Notes under the pieces: model-generated
Databases searched by the model: none
Told to the model about the DNA's origin: nothing
The model's input: the letters and a program-made list of their open reading frames with translations, nothing else
Source of the DNA: Candidatus Defluviilinea gracilis
GTDB lineage: Bacteria; Chloroflexota; Anaerolineae; Anaerolineales; Villigracilaceae
Direction of reading: 5' to 3'
Length of the DNA: 64,000 nucleotides
Assembly: GCA_016716235.1 (NCBI GenBank)
Contig: JADJWS010000001.1
Coordinates: 1,178,001-1,242,000, forward strand
Shown here: piece after piece, positions 1 through 8,031 of the stretch
Layout of the letters: each line of letters begins with the position of its first letter
Numbering within the stretch: the stretch's first letter is position 1
Translations under genes and position numbers: made by a program

Positions 1-1
1 C

Positions 2-103
2 GTTCGTTCACAGAAGGCTATCGAAAAACGCAAGAAGTTGGGAGACTGGTTTCTGGTTGACATCACCCAAAAAGGGAAAGTTCTGTATGAACGAAGTGGC
101 TAA
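2..103 (+). CDS. C-terminal end of a probable MNT nucleotidyltransferase (partial)
   Basis: A frame open from the left edge encodes the last 33 residues of a protein ending in KGKVLYERSG. Its stop lies 17 bases inside the following HEPN gene, the usual coupled arrangement of HEPN/MNT modules. A closing strand of the 'vLYer' kind is common at the C-terminus of minimal nucleotidyltransferases. The catalytic GS...DxD part lies outside the window, so the family call rests on context and this short tail. If correct it is the antitoxin that modifies or neutralises the HEPN partner. Confidence 0.5.
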   Translation, partial: VRSQKAIEKRKKLGDWFLVDITQKGKVLYERSG

Positions 104-470
104 AGAGTGGGTGGACAAAGCCGAGGAAGATTTCGATAGCGCGGATTTGCTCCTCCATGCGGGCGAAGCGCCGTTGTCGAGCCCTGCCTGTTTCCACTGC
201 CAGCAGTGCGCGGAGAAATACCTCAAAGCGTTTTTGACGGACCACTTGATCCGCTTTGAACGAACCCATCGATTGGCGGATTTGCTCGGGTTGTGTATCC
301 CTGTTGACAAGGATTTTAGAAAACTTGCAAGCGATCTGAACAGCCTGGATGGATTTGCTGTCGCCATACGATACCCTGGCGCAACAGTTTCAGCGGACCT
401 TGCGGAAGACGCATTCGAAGCGGCGAAAAGAGTGCGCGTTTTCGTAAGAAGCAAACTCAAACTCAAGTAA
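87..470 (+). CDS. HEPN domain protein (toxin of HEPN/MNT pair)
   Basis: This 127-residue protein begins MNEVAKEWVDKAEEDF, the classic first helix of HEPN proteins that pair with minimal nucleotidyltransferases. The central CFHCQQCAEKYLKAFL helix and the RFERTH motif (an Rx4H arrangement, the RNase signature of HEPN) are both present. The ATG at 87 is preferred over a TTG at 57 because the family starts here and the TTG lies inside the upstream gene. HEPN toxins of this kind act as metal-independent RNases in the cytoplasm; that activity is inferred from the motif. The gene runs directly into the KAP NTPase gene with a 12-base gap, so the two may be co-transcribed. Confidence 0.88.
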   Translation: MNEVAKEWVDKAEEDFDSADLLLHAGEAPLSSPACFHCQQCAEKYLKAFLTDHLIRFERTHRLADLLGLCIPVDKDFRKLASDLNSLDGFAVAIRYPGATVSADLAEDAFEAAKRVRVFVRSKLKLK

Positions 471-482
471 GGGGAGTACGCC

Positions 483-2810
483 ATGCCCGCCTCTAATTCA
501 AAAACCTACATCGTCAACGACCAGCCGACCGAAAGGGACGCGCTCGATTTCACGCCCTACGTCGAAACCCTCGCGGACATTATCCAGACAGGCAACACGC
601 CGTTGACCATCGGCGTGTTCGGCGGGTGGGGTTCAGGCAAGACTTCGCTGATGCGAATGGTGAAGAACCAATTGCCGAAGAAGTTCACCGTCGCATGGTT
701 CGACGCGTGGAAGTACGACAAGGAAGAAACTCTTTGGCGCGCTTTCTTGTTAAGCGTTTTGACAGCCCTTCGAAGAGAAATAAAAGAGGGACAACCTATT
801 GAGGACTTAGAATATTTGGAAACAATGCTTTACCGAGGCATTGAAATTGAAAAAGCAGGGGGAGTCACAATCGATCTTGCAAAACTTGGGGGCGCAGTTG
901 CAAAAGGAGGCGTCCAACTTGCGCTTTCGTTTATTCCGGGCGGCACAGTGCTAAGTGAGTTCGTCAAAAAAGTGCAACAACTCGGCGCTGAGGCTTTGAC
1001 CGACGAGGCAACCGAAGCCATTCAACGCGAACGCACAAAGATACAAATTGAACAGGTCCGCTTTCTCGAACAATTTCAAGGTAAATTTCGCATACTTATT
1101 GAACAGCATGTTTCAAACAGCGACAAAAGGCTCGTTGTTTTTGTGGACGATCTCGACCGCTGTTTGCCCGAAAAAGCGATTCAAGTGCTGGAGGCAATCA
1201 AGTTGTTCCTCGATGTGCAGGATTGCGTGTTCGTGCTCGGCATTGACCAGGACGTGATCGCGCGCGGCATCGAGATGAAATACAAGGATGTCAAAGATAA
1301 AAAGGACGCGGAGGGCAAACCGCAGTTCACCATCGAAGGCATCAAGTATCTCGAAAAGATCATTCAACTGCCGTTCCAAATCCCGCCTGTGATTCAGGAC
1401 GACATGGGCAAATTCGTTGAAGGATTAAGTAACGATTGGGCGCACGAAGACTGTCACAAAGTATTCGCCGAAGGATTGGGCGACAACCCGCGCAATATCA
1501 AGCGCACGGTCAACACCTTTTTGATGCTCTCGAAACTGGCGGAGAAACGCAAAGAAAAATTGAAAGAAGCCGTCAAGCCGATCCGTTTGGCAAAAGTGGT
1601 TGCGATTCAAGCCGCGCACCCCGACTTGTTCAATTTACTCTTGAAAGAAGAGCCGCGCTATCTGCGTGAGCTCGAAGAATACTACCTCGCCGAGACCAAA
1701 CTTCCAAACACCTATAAGTCTATGTCATCGGTTCCTGAAAAAGTTTTAGAAGATGCAATAGAGGGAAAGGCCGAAATCCATATTGACGATGCGACAAAGG
1801 CCGAACCCCCGCCCGCACTTGTTCCCTTCCTCTCACAACGCGGAAGCGCGGCAGTGCGGCGAATCCTCACCATGAAACACAAACCCGAAACGCAGGATGC
1901 CACCTTTGCAGGCTTGTCGACCGATGAATTGAAACTGTATTTCACCCTCACACGCAGCGCCGAAGCGCCGCAAGCCGCGCCGCCTCCCGCCGAAGTTGCA
2001 AGGCTGGTGTTCGAGCCGCAGATGGTGCGAATCCCTACTGGAAAATTTTTGATGGGAACAACCAAGGAACAAGCCGCGCAGGTCATCAAAGAAGGAGGTG
2101 AAAACTGGAAGGAATGGGTCGAATGGGAACAACCTCAACACACGGTTGAACTGTCCGAATATTTCATCGGCAAGTACCCGATCACCAACCGCGAATATCA
2201 AGCATTCCTCCGCGACGTAAAAGATCAATCCCCGCCGCGCGGTTGGGATGGCGACCAGTTCCCCGTGGAAAAAGGAGGGCATCCTGTGGTGAATGTTTCG
2301 TGGGACGATGCCAACGCGTATTGCAAATGGTTAAGCGAGAAGACGAAAAAGAATTACCGCCTGCCCACCGAAGCCGAATGGGAGAAAGCCGCGCGCGGCG
2401 AGGATGGTCGCGTCTATCCGTGGGGTAATGCGTTTGACCCGAAGAAAGCCAACACAAGCGAATCGAAGATCGGAGATACAACCGATGTTGGCAAGTTTTC
2501 AAGCAACGATCCCGCTTTGAGCGGCGATTCGCCGTATGGATGCGCCGACATGGCTGGCAATGTGTGGGAGTGGTGCAATGATTGGTTTAGCGAAAAAGAG
2601 TACCAGCGTAGCAGTCCTGTGGATCAGGATAGAACAGGCAAAAATATAAAAGACCCGCAAGGTCCAGAAAACGGTACAACTCGCTGTCTGCGCGGCGGCT
2701 CGTGGACCAACGTTGAAGACAACGCGCGTGTTGCGATCCGCTACTACGTCCGCCCGAGCAACGGGTACGACAGTATCGGTTTTCGCGTGGCGCTCCTCCC
2801 CAGCGGGTGA
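483..2810 (+). CDS. KAP-family P-loop NTPase fused to an FGE/C-type-lectin-fold domain
   Basis: A 775-residue two-part protein. Residues 1 to about 410 are a KAP NTPase: Walker A GGWGSGKTS at 47-55, the FDAWKY motif near 72, and Walker B VVFVDDLDRC near 218-228. A hydrophobic, glycine-rich insert at about 130-165 is the position where KAP proteins often carry membrane helices. Residues from about 515 are a formylglycine-generating-enzyme (FGE-sulfatase) domain, with MVRIPTGKFLMG, the LPTEAEWEKAARG motif, MAGNVWEWCNDW and a closing LRGGSW...GFR. The cysteines that real FGE uses near RGGSW are absent, so this domain is probably a binding module, not a sulfatase activator. KAP NTPases and FGE-fold modules both occur in bacterial conflict proteins; the neighbouring HEPN/MNT pair fits such a role, but the function here is inferred. 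Confidence 0.85.
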   Translation: MPASNSKTYIVNDQPTERDALDFTPYVETLADIIQTGNTPLTIGVFGGWGSGKTSLMRMVKNQLPKKFTVAWFDAWKYDKEETLWRAFLLSVLTALRREIKEGQPIEDLEYLETMLYRGIEIEKAGGVTIDLAKLGGAVAKGGVQLALSFIPGGTVLSEFVKKVQQLGAEALTDEATEAIQRERTKIQIEQVRFLEQFQGKFRILIEQHVSNSDKRLVVFVDDLDRCLPEKAIQVLEAIKLFLDVQDCVFVLGIDQDVIARGIEMKYKDVKDKKDAEGKPQFTIEGIKYLEKIIQLPFQIPPVIQDDMGKFVEGLSNDWAHEDCHKVFAEGLGDNPRNIKRTVNTFLMLSKLAEKRKEKLKEAVKPIRLAKVVAIQAAHPDLFNLLLKEEPRYLRELEEYYLAETKLPNTYKSMSSVPEKVLEDAIEGKAEIHIDDATKAEPPPALVPFLSQRGSAAVRRILTMKHKPETQDATFAGLSTDELKLYFTLTRSAEAPQAAPPPAEVARLVFEPQMVRIPTGKFLMGTTKEQAAQVIKEGGENWKEWVEWEQPQHTVELSEYFIGKYPITNREYQAFLRDVKDQSPPRGWDGDQFPVEKGGHPVVNVSWDDANAYCKWLSEKTKKNYRLPTEAEWEKAARGEDGRVYPWGNAFDPKKANTSESKIGDTTDVGKFSSNDPALSGDSPYGCADMAGNVWEWCNDWFSEKEYQRSSPVDQDRTGKNIKDPQGPENGTTRCLRGGSWTNVEDNARVAIRYYVRPSNGYDSIGFRVALLPSG
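2706..2777 (+). other. DGR-variable-region-like stretch in the lectin-fold domain
   Basis: This is the codon run between RGGSW and GFR at the end of the KAP-FGE gene, where diversity-generating retroelements place their variable region in FGE-fold targets. Of 24 codons, 14 (ACC, AAC, GAC, ATC, TAC, GTC, AGC, AGT and repeats of these) could derive from AAC or AAT by changes at adenines only. No reverse transcriptase or template repeat is in the window. General preference for C-ending codons could give part of this pattern. Confidence 0.3.
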
Positions 2811-2955
2811 TCTTGAATCCTGTTCGCGAAGCGTGTTTTCTGCGTTCTGTTTTTTCCTCTCGCCGAAGGCGAGTCGATTTTGAAAAAACGACTTGCCGTC
2901 ATTGCGAGCCACGAAGTGGCGAAGCAATTCCCAACATTGTTTGGATGATTTTTCG

Positions 2956-3174
2956 TCAGCCTTTCGGCAGCGCGGAGATCAACGCGCGCAAGGCGGTATT
3001 GACCTCTTCCGTTGTCTTGAATACCTTTGCCACATCGGGATCGATCACAGCCACGAGCGGCGCGTCCTTCATGCGGCTGGCAAAGCGATTCGGCTGGGCT
3101 TTCTTGTAATCGAAACGATACTCGGAAGCCATATCGGAGACTTTATACGATTTTTTTGCGGGCATTTTTTTCAT
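2956..3174 (-). CDS. Antitoxin partner of the BrnT-like toxin
   Basis: A 72-residue basic protein. The N-terminus MKKMPAKKSYK is followed by EYRFDYKKAQPNRFA, a motif seen in small antitoxins, and then a stretch ending in ALRALISALPKG. It overlaps the end of the toxin gene by 32 bases, so toxin is translated first and antitoxin second, the order known for BrnT/BrnA modules. It lacks an obvious ribbon-helix-helix signature, so it may not be a classic BrnA. An ATG at 3165 is an alternative start. The antitoxin role rests on the pairing. Confidence 0.72.
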   Translation of the reverse strand: MKKMPAKKSYKVSDMASEYRFDYKKAQPNRFASRMKDAPLVAVIDPDVAKVFKTTEEVNTALRALISALPKG

Positions 3175-3436
3175 AATCTTTTATTTCATCTTTCGTCGCG
3201 CGGCGGGCGCTGATCATTCGGATCGTATCATCCATCCGTTCGACAAAACACACAAGTATGAGCCTTCTCAGGGTGGAGTAGCCGATGATGATCTCGCGAT
3301 GCTCCTCCGCCGAGTGTTCCATGTCGTCGAAGATCAACGCCAGCGGATCGCTGAAAACGGTAAGCGCTTCATCGAATGCAACTTCGTGTTTGCGGAAGTT
3401 GCTGTCCGCTTTGCGAGGATCCCACGAAAACCTCAT
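3143..3436 (-). CDS. brnT: BrnT-family toxin (RNase fold)
   Basis: A 97-residue protein with the whole BrnT pattern: FSWDPRKADSNFRKHEVAFDEA, then VFSDPLA, EEHREIIIGYS, and the closing IRMISARRATKDEIKDYE. BrnT toxins have a RelE/barnase-like fold and cut RNA, halting translation when the antitoxin is lost. The gene starts 16 bases downstream of the gyrA stop on the same strand, so read-through from gyrA is possible. An own promoter was not resolved. The N-terminal KADSNFRKH replaces the common KAxxNxxKHG with one residue changed. Confidence 0.9.
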   Translation of the reverse strand: MRFSWDPRKADSNFRKHEVAFDEALTVFSDPLALIFDDMEHSAEEHREIIIGYSTLRRLILVCFVERMDDTIRMISARRATKDEIKDYEKNARKKIV

Positions 3437-3451
3437 GGCGCAAGTATAACC

Positions 3452-6079
3452 TTATTTCTTTTTCTTCCCCTTCGAGGATTTTGTCTTCGCCGTTCTTGCC
3501 TTCTTAACCGCCTTCTTCGCCTTCGCCGAAGATTTCTTCACCGCGACCTTCTTCTTTGAAGCCGCAGACTTCTTTGCAGTCTTCTTTCCTTCTTTCCTCT
3601 TTCCACTTTCTATTTTCCCCTCCCCTACAAACCTCCCCGCCTCCCACGCCACATTGACCGAGACCACTTCCTCGCCAGGCTTCACCTCCACCACCACATC
3701 ACCCTTCGTGGCGGCGCGTTTGCGTAGACTTGCCGCATCTAAGCGAGTTGATTTCGGCGCGCCCTTGCTCAAGTGGATGGTCGCCATGTGGTTCGGTTTG
3801 CCCGTCACCACACCGACGAGTTTTTCTTTTTCAGGCAGTTCCCAGGCGATCACGCCCTTGCCGTAACGTCCTTGTGTGGGGAATTCTTTTTCTTCCACGC
3901 GCTTTGCCTTGCCGTCGTTCGTGAGCAGGAACACTTCACCTTCCGACGGTAATACTTCCGCGCCGATGACTTCATCTTTATCGTCCAACTTCATGCCGTT
4001 GACGCCTGCCGCGACGAGTCCCATCGGGCGCACGTCATCTTCCTTGAAGCGGATCGCCATGCCCTGCGCGGTGACGAGGAAGATATCTTTCTTCTTGCCG
4101 TCGGTTAATCCGACAGAAATTAATCGGTCGCCTTCGTTCACTTTGACCAAGACAAATGTTTGCGACGATGGTCCTGGCAATTCACTGATCAAACTTTTCT
4201 TGATCATGCCGAATCTTGTCGTGGTCAGCACACACGTCTCTTCGGACAATGTAGATTTTCGTGACGGCAACGCGAACACTGCCGCGAGCGAATCATTTTC
4301 CGTGAGCGGCGAGACTTTGTAGAACATCGAGCCTTGCGTCAACTTTTCGGCTTGCGGAATGATATGCGCGGCAACTGCGGCGGCGCGTCCAGATTTCGCC
4401 ACAAAATAGATCGTGTCTGTCGTGGCGGCTTTCACCAGCCAGCGCGGCGCGTCGTTGCCCGAATGCTTCGGCTGTTTATCGTCGGCGGTGCGCGAGACCA
4501 AGCCATCGTCGGTCACGCCGATCCACACTTGTTGTTCAGGCAGAAGGTCGCGCGCGGTCAAGGCTTTCTTCGTCGTCTTGCCGTCTTTCGACTCGCCCAG
4601 AGTCACGATCTGCGTGCGGCGGCGGTCGCCATATTGCGCTTTCACTTTCAACAGTTCGTCCGCCACAACGCCGCGCATCAACTTCGGCGATTTCAACAAC
4701 GTGGTCAACTCTTTGATCACCGCGCTCACTTCTTTATATTCGGTTTCGATCTTCTTGCGTTCGAGCGCGGCGAGTCGGCGCAGTTGCAGGTCAAGGATCG
4801 CCGTCGCCTGCAACTCCGTCAGTTTGTAGCGCTTCATCAGTTTGGCGCGCGCAGTCTCCACGTCCGAGGCGGAGCGGATGATGTTGATCACTTCATCCAG
4901 ATTCTTCAAGGCGACTAAATATCCTTCCAGGATGTGCGCCCGCGCTTTGGCTTTTGCCAGATCGAATTCAGCGCGCCTCTTTATGACGGTCAGCCTGTGT
5001 TCCACGTAGACGCGGAGCGCCTGCTTCAACGTTAACGTGCGCGGCTCGCCGTCCACCAGCGCGAGCAGGTTGATGCTGAATGTGGTTTGCATCGGCGTGC
5101 GTTTGTAGAGGTCGCGCAAGACGACATCGGGATCGGCGTTCTTCGTCATCTCCAACACGATGCGCATGCCCTGACGATCCGACTCGTCGCGCAGATCGGA
5201 CAAGCCTTCGAGATAGCCATCGCGCGCGAGATCGGCGATGCGCTCGATGAGACTCGACTTGTTGACCATGTACGGCAGTTCGGTAACGATGATGCGATTC
5301 TTGCCGCGCTCCATCTCTTCAACGTGCGCCTTCGCCTGCACGGTGACACGTCCGCGCCCCGAGCCGTACGCGGCTTCGATGCCCTCTTCGTCTTTTTCCT
5401 GCACGATGAGTCCGCCCGTCGGGAAGTCTGGTCCCTGCACGAACTTCATCAATTGCTCCACGTCAATGTCGTCGAGTTTCTCCCACTTTTCGATCATGTA
5501 GACGAGGGCGTCCACAACTTCACTCAGGTTATGAGGCGGGATCGAAGTCGCCATGCCCACCGCGATACCCGTCGCGCCGTTGACCAGCAGATTCGGAATC
5601 GCGGAAGGTAAAACGTTCGGTTCGGTTAATGTGTCGTCGAAGTTGGGAGTGAAGTTGACGGTCTCTTTGTTGAGGTCGAACAAAATATCGAGCGCGGCGT
5701 TGGTGAGACGCGCTTCGGTGTAACGCATCGCCGCGGGCGGGTCGCCGTCCACAGAACCAAAATTCCCCTGACCATCCACGAGCATGGTGCGCATCGAAAA
5801 ATCCTGCGCCATGCGCGCCATCGCTTCGTACACCGCCGAGTCGCCGTGCGGATGATATTTACCCAACACTTCACCGACAATTCTCGCAGATTTTTTATAC
5901 GCCGAGTCCGCGCGGATGCCCATATCGTACATCGCGTAAAGGATGCGGCGTTGCACAGGTTTGAGTCCATCGCGCGCGTCGGGCAGGGCGCGCGCCACGA
6001 TCACGCTCATCGCATAATCGAGGTACGCCTGTTGCATTTCGGTGTCAATGTCTATTTTGCGGATTAGTCCAAGTTCCAT
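3452..6079 (-). CDS. gyrA: DNA gyrase subunit A with a lysine-rich C-terminal tail
   Basis: At 875 residues this is a full type IIA topoisomerase A subunit. It cuts and rejoins DNA through Tyr120 (AMRYTEARL), and the quinolone region HGDSAVYE at 78-85 is wild-type in form. The C-terminal pinwheel carries QGRYGKG in the place of the GyrA-box QRRGGKG, which points to gyrase, not topoisomerase IV, though the box is diverged. After the pinwheel comes a tail of about 48 residues made almost only of Lys, Ala, Ser and Thr, like the tail of histone H1. Such a tail is not part of the standard family and may add non-specific DNA binding. No gyrB is nearby, so it stands alone as in many genomes. Confidence 0.97.
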   Translation of the reverse strand: MELGLIRKIDIDTEMQQAYLDYAMSVIVARALPDARDGLKPVQRRILYAMYDMGIRADSAYKKSARIVGEVLGKYHPHGDSAVYEAMARMAQDFSMRTMLVDGQGNFGSVDGDPPAAMRYTEARLTNAALDILFDLNKETVNFTPNFDDTLTEPNVLPSAIPNLLVNGATGIAVGMATSIPPHNLSEVVDALVYMIEKWEKLDDIDVEQLMKFVQGPDFPTGGLIVQEKDEEGIEAAYGSGRGRVTVQAKAHVEEMERGKNRIIVTELPYMVNKSSLIERIADLARDGYLEGLSDLRDESDRQGMRIVLEMTKNADPDVVLRDLYKRTPMQTTFSINLLALVDGEPRTLTLKQALRVYVEHRLTVIKRRAEFDLAKAKARAHILEGYLVALKNLDEVINIIRSASDVETARAKLMKRYKLTELQATAILDLQLRRLAALERKKIETEYKEVSAVIKELTTLLKSPKLMRGVVADELLKVKAQYGDRRRTQIVTLGESKDGKTTKKALTARDLLPEQQVWIGVTDDGLVSRTADDKQPKHSGNDAPRWLVKAATTDTIYFVAKSGRAAAVAAHIIPQAEKLTQGSMFYKVSPLTENDSLAAVFALPSRKSTLSEETCVLTTTRFGMIKKSLISELPGPSSQTFVLVKVNEGDRLISVGLTDGKKKDIFLVTAQGMAIRFKEDDVRPMGLVAAGVNGMKLDDKDEVIGAEVLPSEGEVFLLTNDGKAKRVEEKEFPTQGRYGKGVIAWELPEKEKLVGVVTGKPNHMATIHLSKGAPKSTRLDAASLRKRAATKGDVVVEVKPGEEVVSVNVAWEAGRFVGEGKIESGKRKEGKKTAKKSAASKKKVAVKKSSAKAKKAVKKARTAKTKSSKGKKKK

Positions 6080-6098
6080 AGTTGCTCCAAATTTTTAA

Positions 6099-6158
6099 AC
6101 ACGAAGGACACGAAGTACACAAAGGTTTTAACTTCGTGTCCTTTGTGCCCTTGGTGGT
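6099..6158. repeat. Dispersed repeat, 'acgaaggacacgaag' family
   Basis: An imperfect inverted repeat built from 'acacgaaggacacgaag' and its complement 'cttcgtgtcctttgtg'. Other copies lie at 30754-30842 and 56470-56575, always between genes. No coding potential. Confidence 0.75.
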
Positions 6159-6253
6159 CGAGTCTCTTTGAAAGTATGTTCTATTGCGGGGACAATCTTA
6201 CGGGGAAAGAGAGGATGCGTCAAGGAACGATGCTCATTGTTGAACGGAATCGC

Positions 6254-7105
6254 TCATGGGATGTAGGAGAGGGATTTGGTCACACACTGTCCGCGCAAAT
6301 CTGAGTCGGTGCATAGGGTGATCGAAATGGACATGTTGTGCGAGTTCAGGTTGAACGGGAAGGTGGGCGTGCTGATGCGCACTGTGCCGCCCTGGATCAA
6401 ATAATCGGCGGGTTCCTGCGCTCCGCCGCAACCGTCTACGAAAGTGAAATCGTTCGCGGTGGCAGAGCGGAAAGTGGTTGTGTCGAGGTCGCGCACGGTG
6501 AGGCTGACGGATTCGAAAAGCTGGTCGCTGATGCTCTTCAGGCGAATATCGGACCAGAAGTCGTTGGAGCATTTGCCCATGCCCAGATAAGTGATTTCGA
6601 AATCTGCGGGTCGAGCGAAGGGGGGCGTTTGCACAAGAAGCATTGCGTAGTTGCCGGTAACCGATGCGTATTCGCCGGACATCCAGCAAAATTCCGCGCC
6701 CACATCCGGGTTGCGCACGTACCAATATTTGCCGGTGGCGTGCCGACCGACGATCTCGGTGGTTTCGCCCACAAGCAAAATGCCCACTTTCTCATACTCT
6801 TTTCCCGGGCCCATCCTGCAAAACGTATCCACAACGACGGAAATCATGGGTTTCTCTGGCGTGGTTGTGAACTCGATCGTCGGCGTGAGAGTCGGCGTAT
6901 CGGTCGGCGCGGGGCTGGGGCTTGCCCCGATCAACGGCAACGCGGATGCCGTATCTTGAATCTGGATCGCGGCAATCGTTTCGACGATGGCAGTCTGCGC
7001 CGCGTTCGGATCTGTGGTAGGGACAGATGGAACCGTTCCTCCGCAGGCGAGCGACGCCAGCAGTAGGGCTGTGATGAAAAGTTTGAAGGAGGAGTTCGTA
7101 GGCAT
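6254..7105 (-). CDS. Secreted lipoprotein with Thr/Pro linker and SH3b-like domain
   Basis: A 283-residue protein starting MPTNSSFKLFITALLLASLACGG; the lipobox LAC places the lipidated Cys at about residue 21. The ATG at 7105 follows an AAAGGA ribosome site; the longer frame upstream to 7249 lacks one. After a linker rich in Thr/Pro/Ser (TDTPTLTPTIEFTTTP), a region with CRMGPGKEYEKVGIL and KYWYVRN resembles a bacterial SH3 domain of the kind found in cell-wall-associated proteins. The C-terminal half is a beta-rich stretch with four cysteines and no family I recognise. It probably sits on the outer face of the membrane. Substrate or partner is unknown. Confidence 0.75.
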   Translation of the reverse strand: MPTNSSFKLFITALLLASLACGGTVPSVPTTDPNAAQTAIVETIAAIQIQDTASALPLIGASPSPAPTDTPTLTPTIEFTTTPEKPMISVVVDTFCRMGPGKEYEKVGILLVGETTEIVGRHATGKYWYVRNPDVGAEFCWMSGEYASVTGNYAMLLVQTPPFARPADFEITYLGMGKCSNDFWSDIRLKSISDQLFESVSLTVRDLDTTTFRSATANDFTFVDGCGGAQEPADYLIQGGTVRISTPTFPFNLNSHNMSISITLCTDSDLRGQCVTKSLSYIP

Positions 7106-7309
7106 GGGTTTCCTTTGGTTACCCCAATGATAATACCATTCCCGATTCAATTGAAAAGTTTGGCTATCCATCTTAAGAGTGTGGGAAATCCATGAGAGGC
7201 AAATGGGATGTGTGGCGTGTAATTTTGTTTGCCGCCAATTTGCCAACACCTGGGCGCTCTCGAAGATCGAGCGAGGTAGTTCGCGCTATAATTCAAGCGA
7301 GCGATCGAA

Positions 7310-7843
7310 ATGAAAAAGACAAGACAGGATGCCGCCCCCATCTTCATCGGCGAATTGAACGGGACTCGCCTGGGAGACTTCCGCCTCGCCGCCTCCGACT
7401 TCGGCCTGGTCGCGGTTGAGTGGGCGGAATCGCAGGGGGAGTTTGATTCTTATCTAGCGCGATTCAGCCGTCCCGTCGTGGAAGATGCGAAACGCGTCCA
7501 GCCGTACGCGAAGGAACTCGCCGAATACATCGATGGGAAACGTCGCGCCTTCACCATCCCTGTGGATTGGACTCTCTTTACCCCGTTCCAGCGCGAGGCG
7601 TTGCAAGCCGTGTTCCGCATCCCCTATGGCGAAACGCGCACATATCTCGACATTGCCCAGCAGATCAACCGTCCGCATGCGTCTCGGGCGGTGGGAGGGG
7701 CGAACGCCATGAACCCGATGCCGCTGGTGATTCCCTGTCATCGCGTGATCGGCATGGATGGCAAACTTCGCGGCTATGGCGGCGGGCAGGGGTTGAAAAC
7801 CAAAGAATGGCTGTTGCAAATGGAAGGCGCGGTGTTCGCGTAA
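7310..7843 (+). CDS. ogt: Methylated-DNA--protein-cysteine methyltransferase
   Basis: A 177-residue O6-alkylguanine repair protein. The acceptor Cys143 lies in the IPCHRVIG motif, preceded by the helix-turn-helix IPYGETRTYLDIAQQ and the 'arginine finger' segment ASRAVGGAN. The C-terminus GYGGGQGLKTKEWLLQMEG is standard. The protein takes the alkyl group from guanine onto its own Cys in a single-use reaction. Length matches the Ogt class without an Ada domain. A TATAAT box at about 7288 lies 16 bases before the start, so the leader is short. The gene stands alone between a divergent lipoprotein and an acyl-CoA dehydrogenase. Confidence 0.95.
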   Translation: MKKTRQDAAPIFIGELNGTRLGDFRLAASDFGLVAVEWAESQGEFDSYLARFSRPVVEDAKRVQPYAKELAEYIDGKRRAFTIPVDWTLFTPFQREALQAVFRIPYGETRTYLDIAQQINRPHASRAVGGANAMNPMPLVIPCHRVIGMDGKLRGYGGGQGLKTKEWLLQMEGAVFA

Positions 7844-8031
7844 GATCATCTTTTGATACAATCTTTTTGCAAAGACTTTATCGGTCATAAGACAAAACCT
7901 TCGTTGGACGCTGACCGCGAAGCGCGCAGAAGGCGCAGATTGTTTCTCTCTTTTCATCAGCGTGAATCAGCGTTCACCTGCGTCCTAAAAATTATTTCCG
8001 ATGGCGTCTATACTACAACGATGAGGCAACC

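Noticed and set aside
483..2810. Active formylglycine-generating enzyme
   Set aside because: The catalytic cysteines near RGGSW are missing, and no sulfatase gene is nearby.
5087..5611. 174-residue frame opposite gyrA
   Set aside because: Entirely inside the conserved breakage-reunion domain of gyrA on the other strand; no support.
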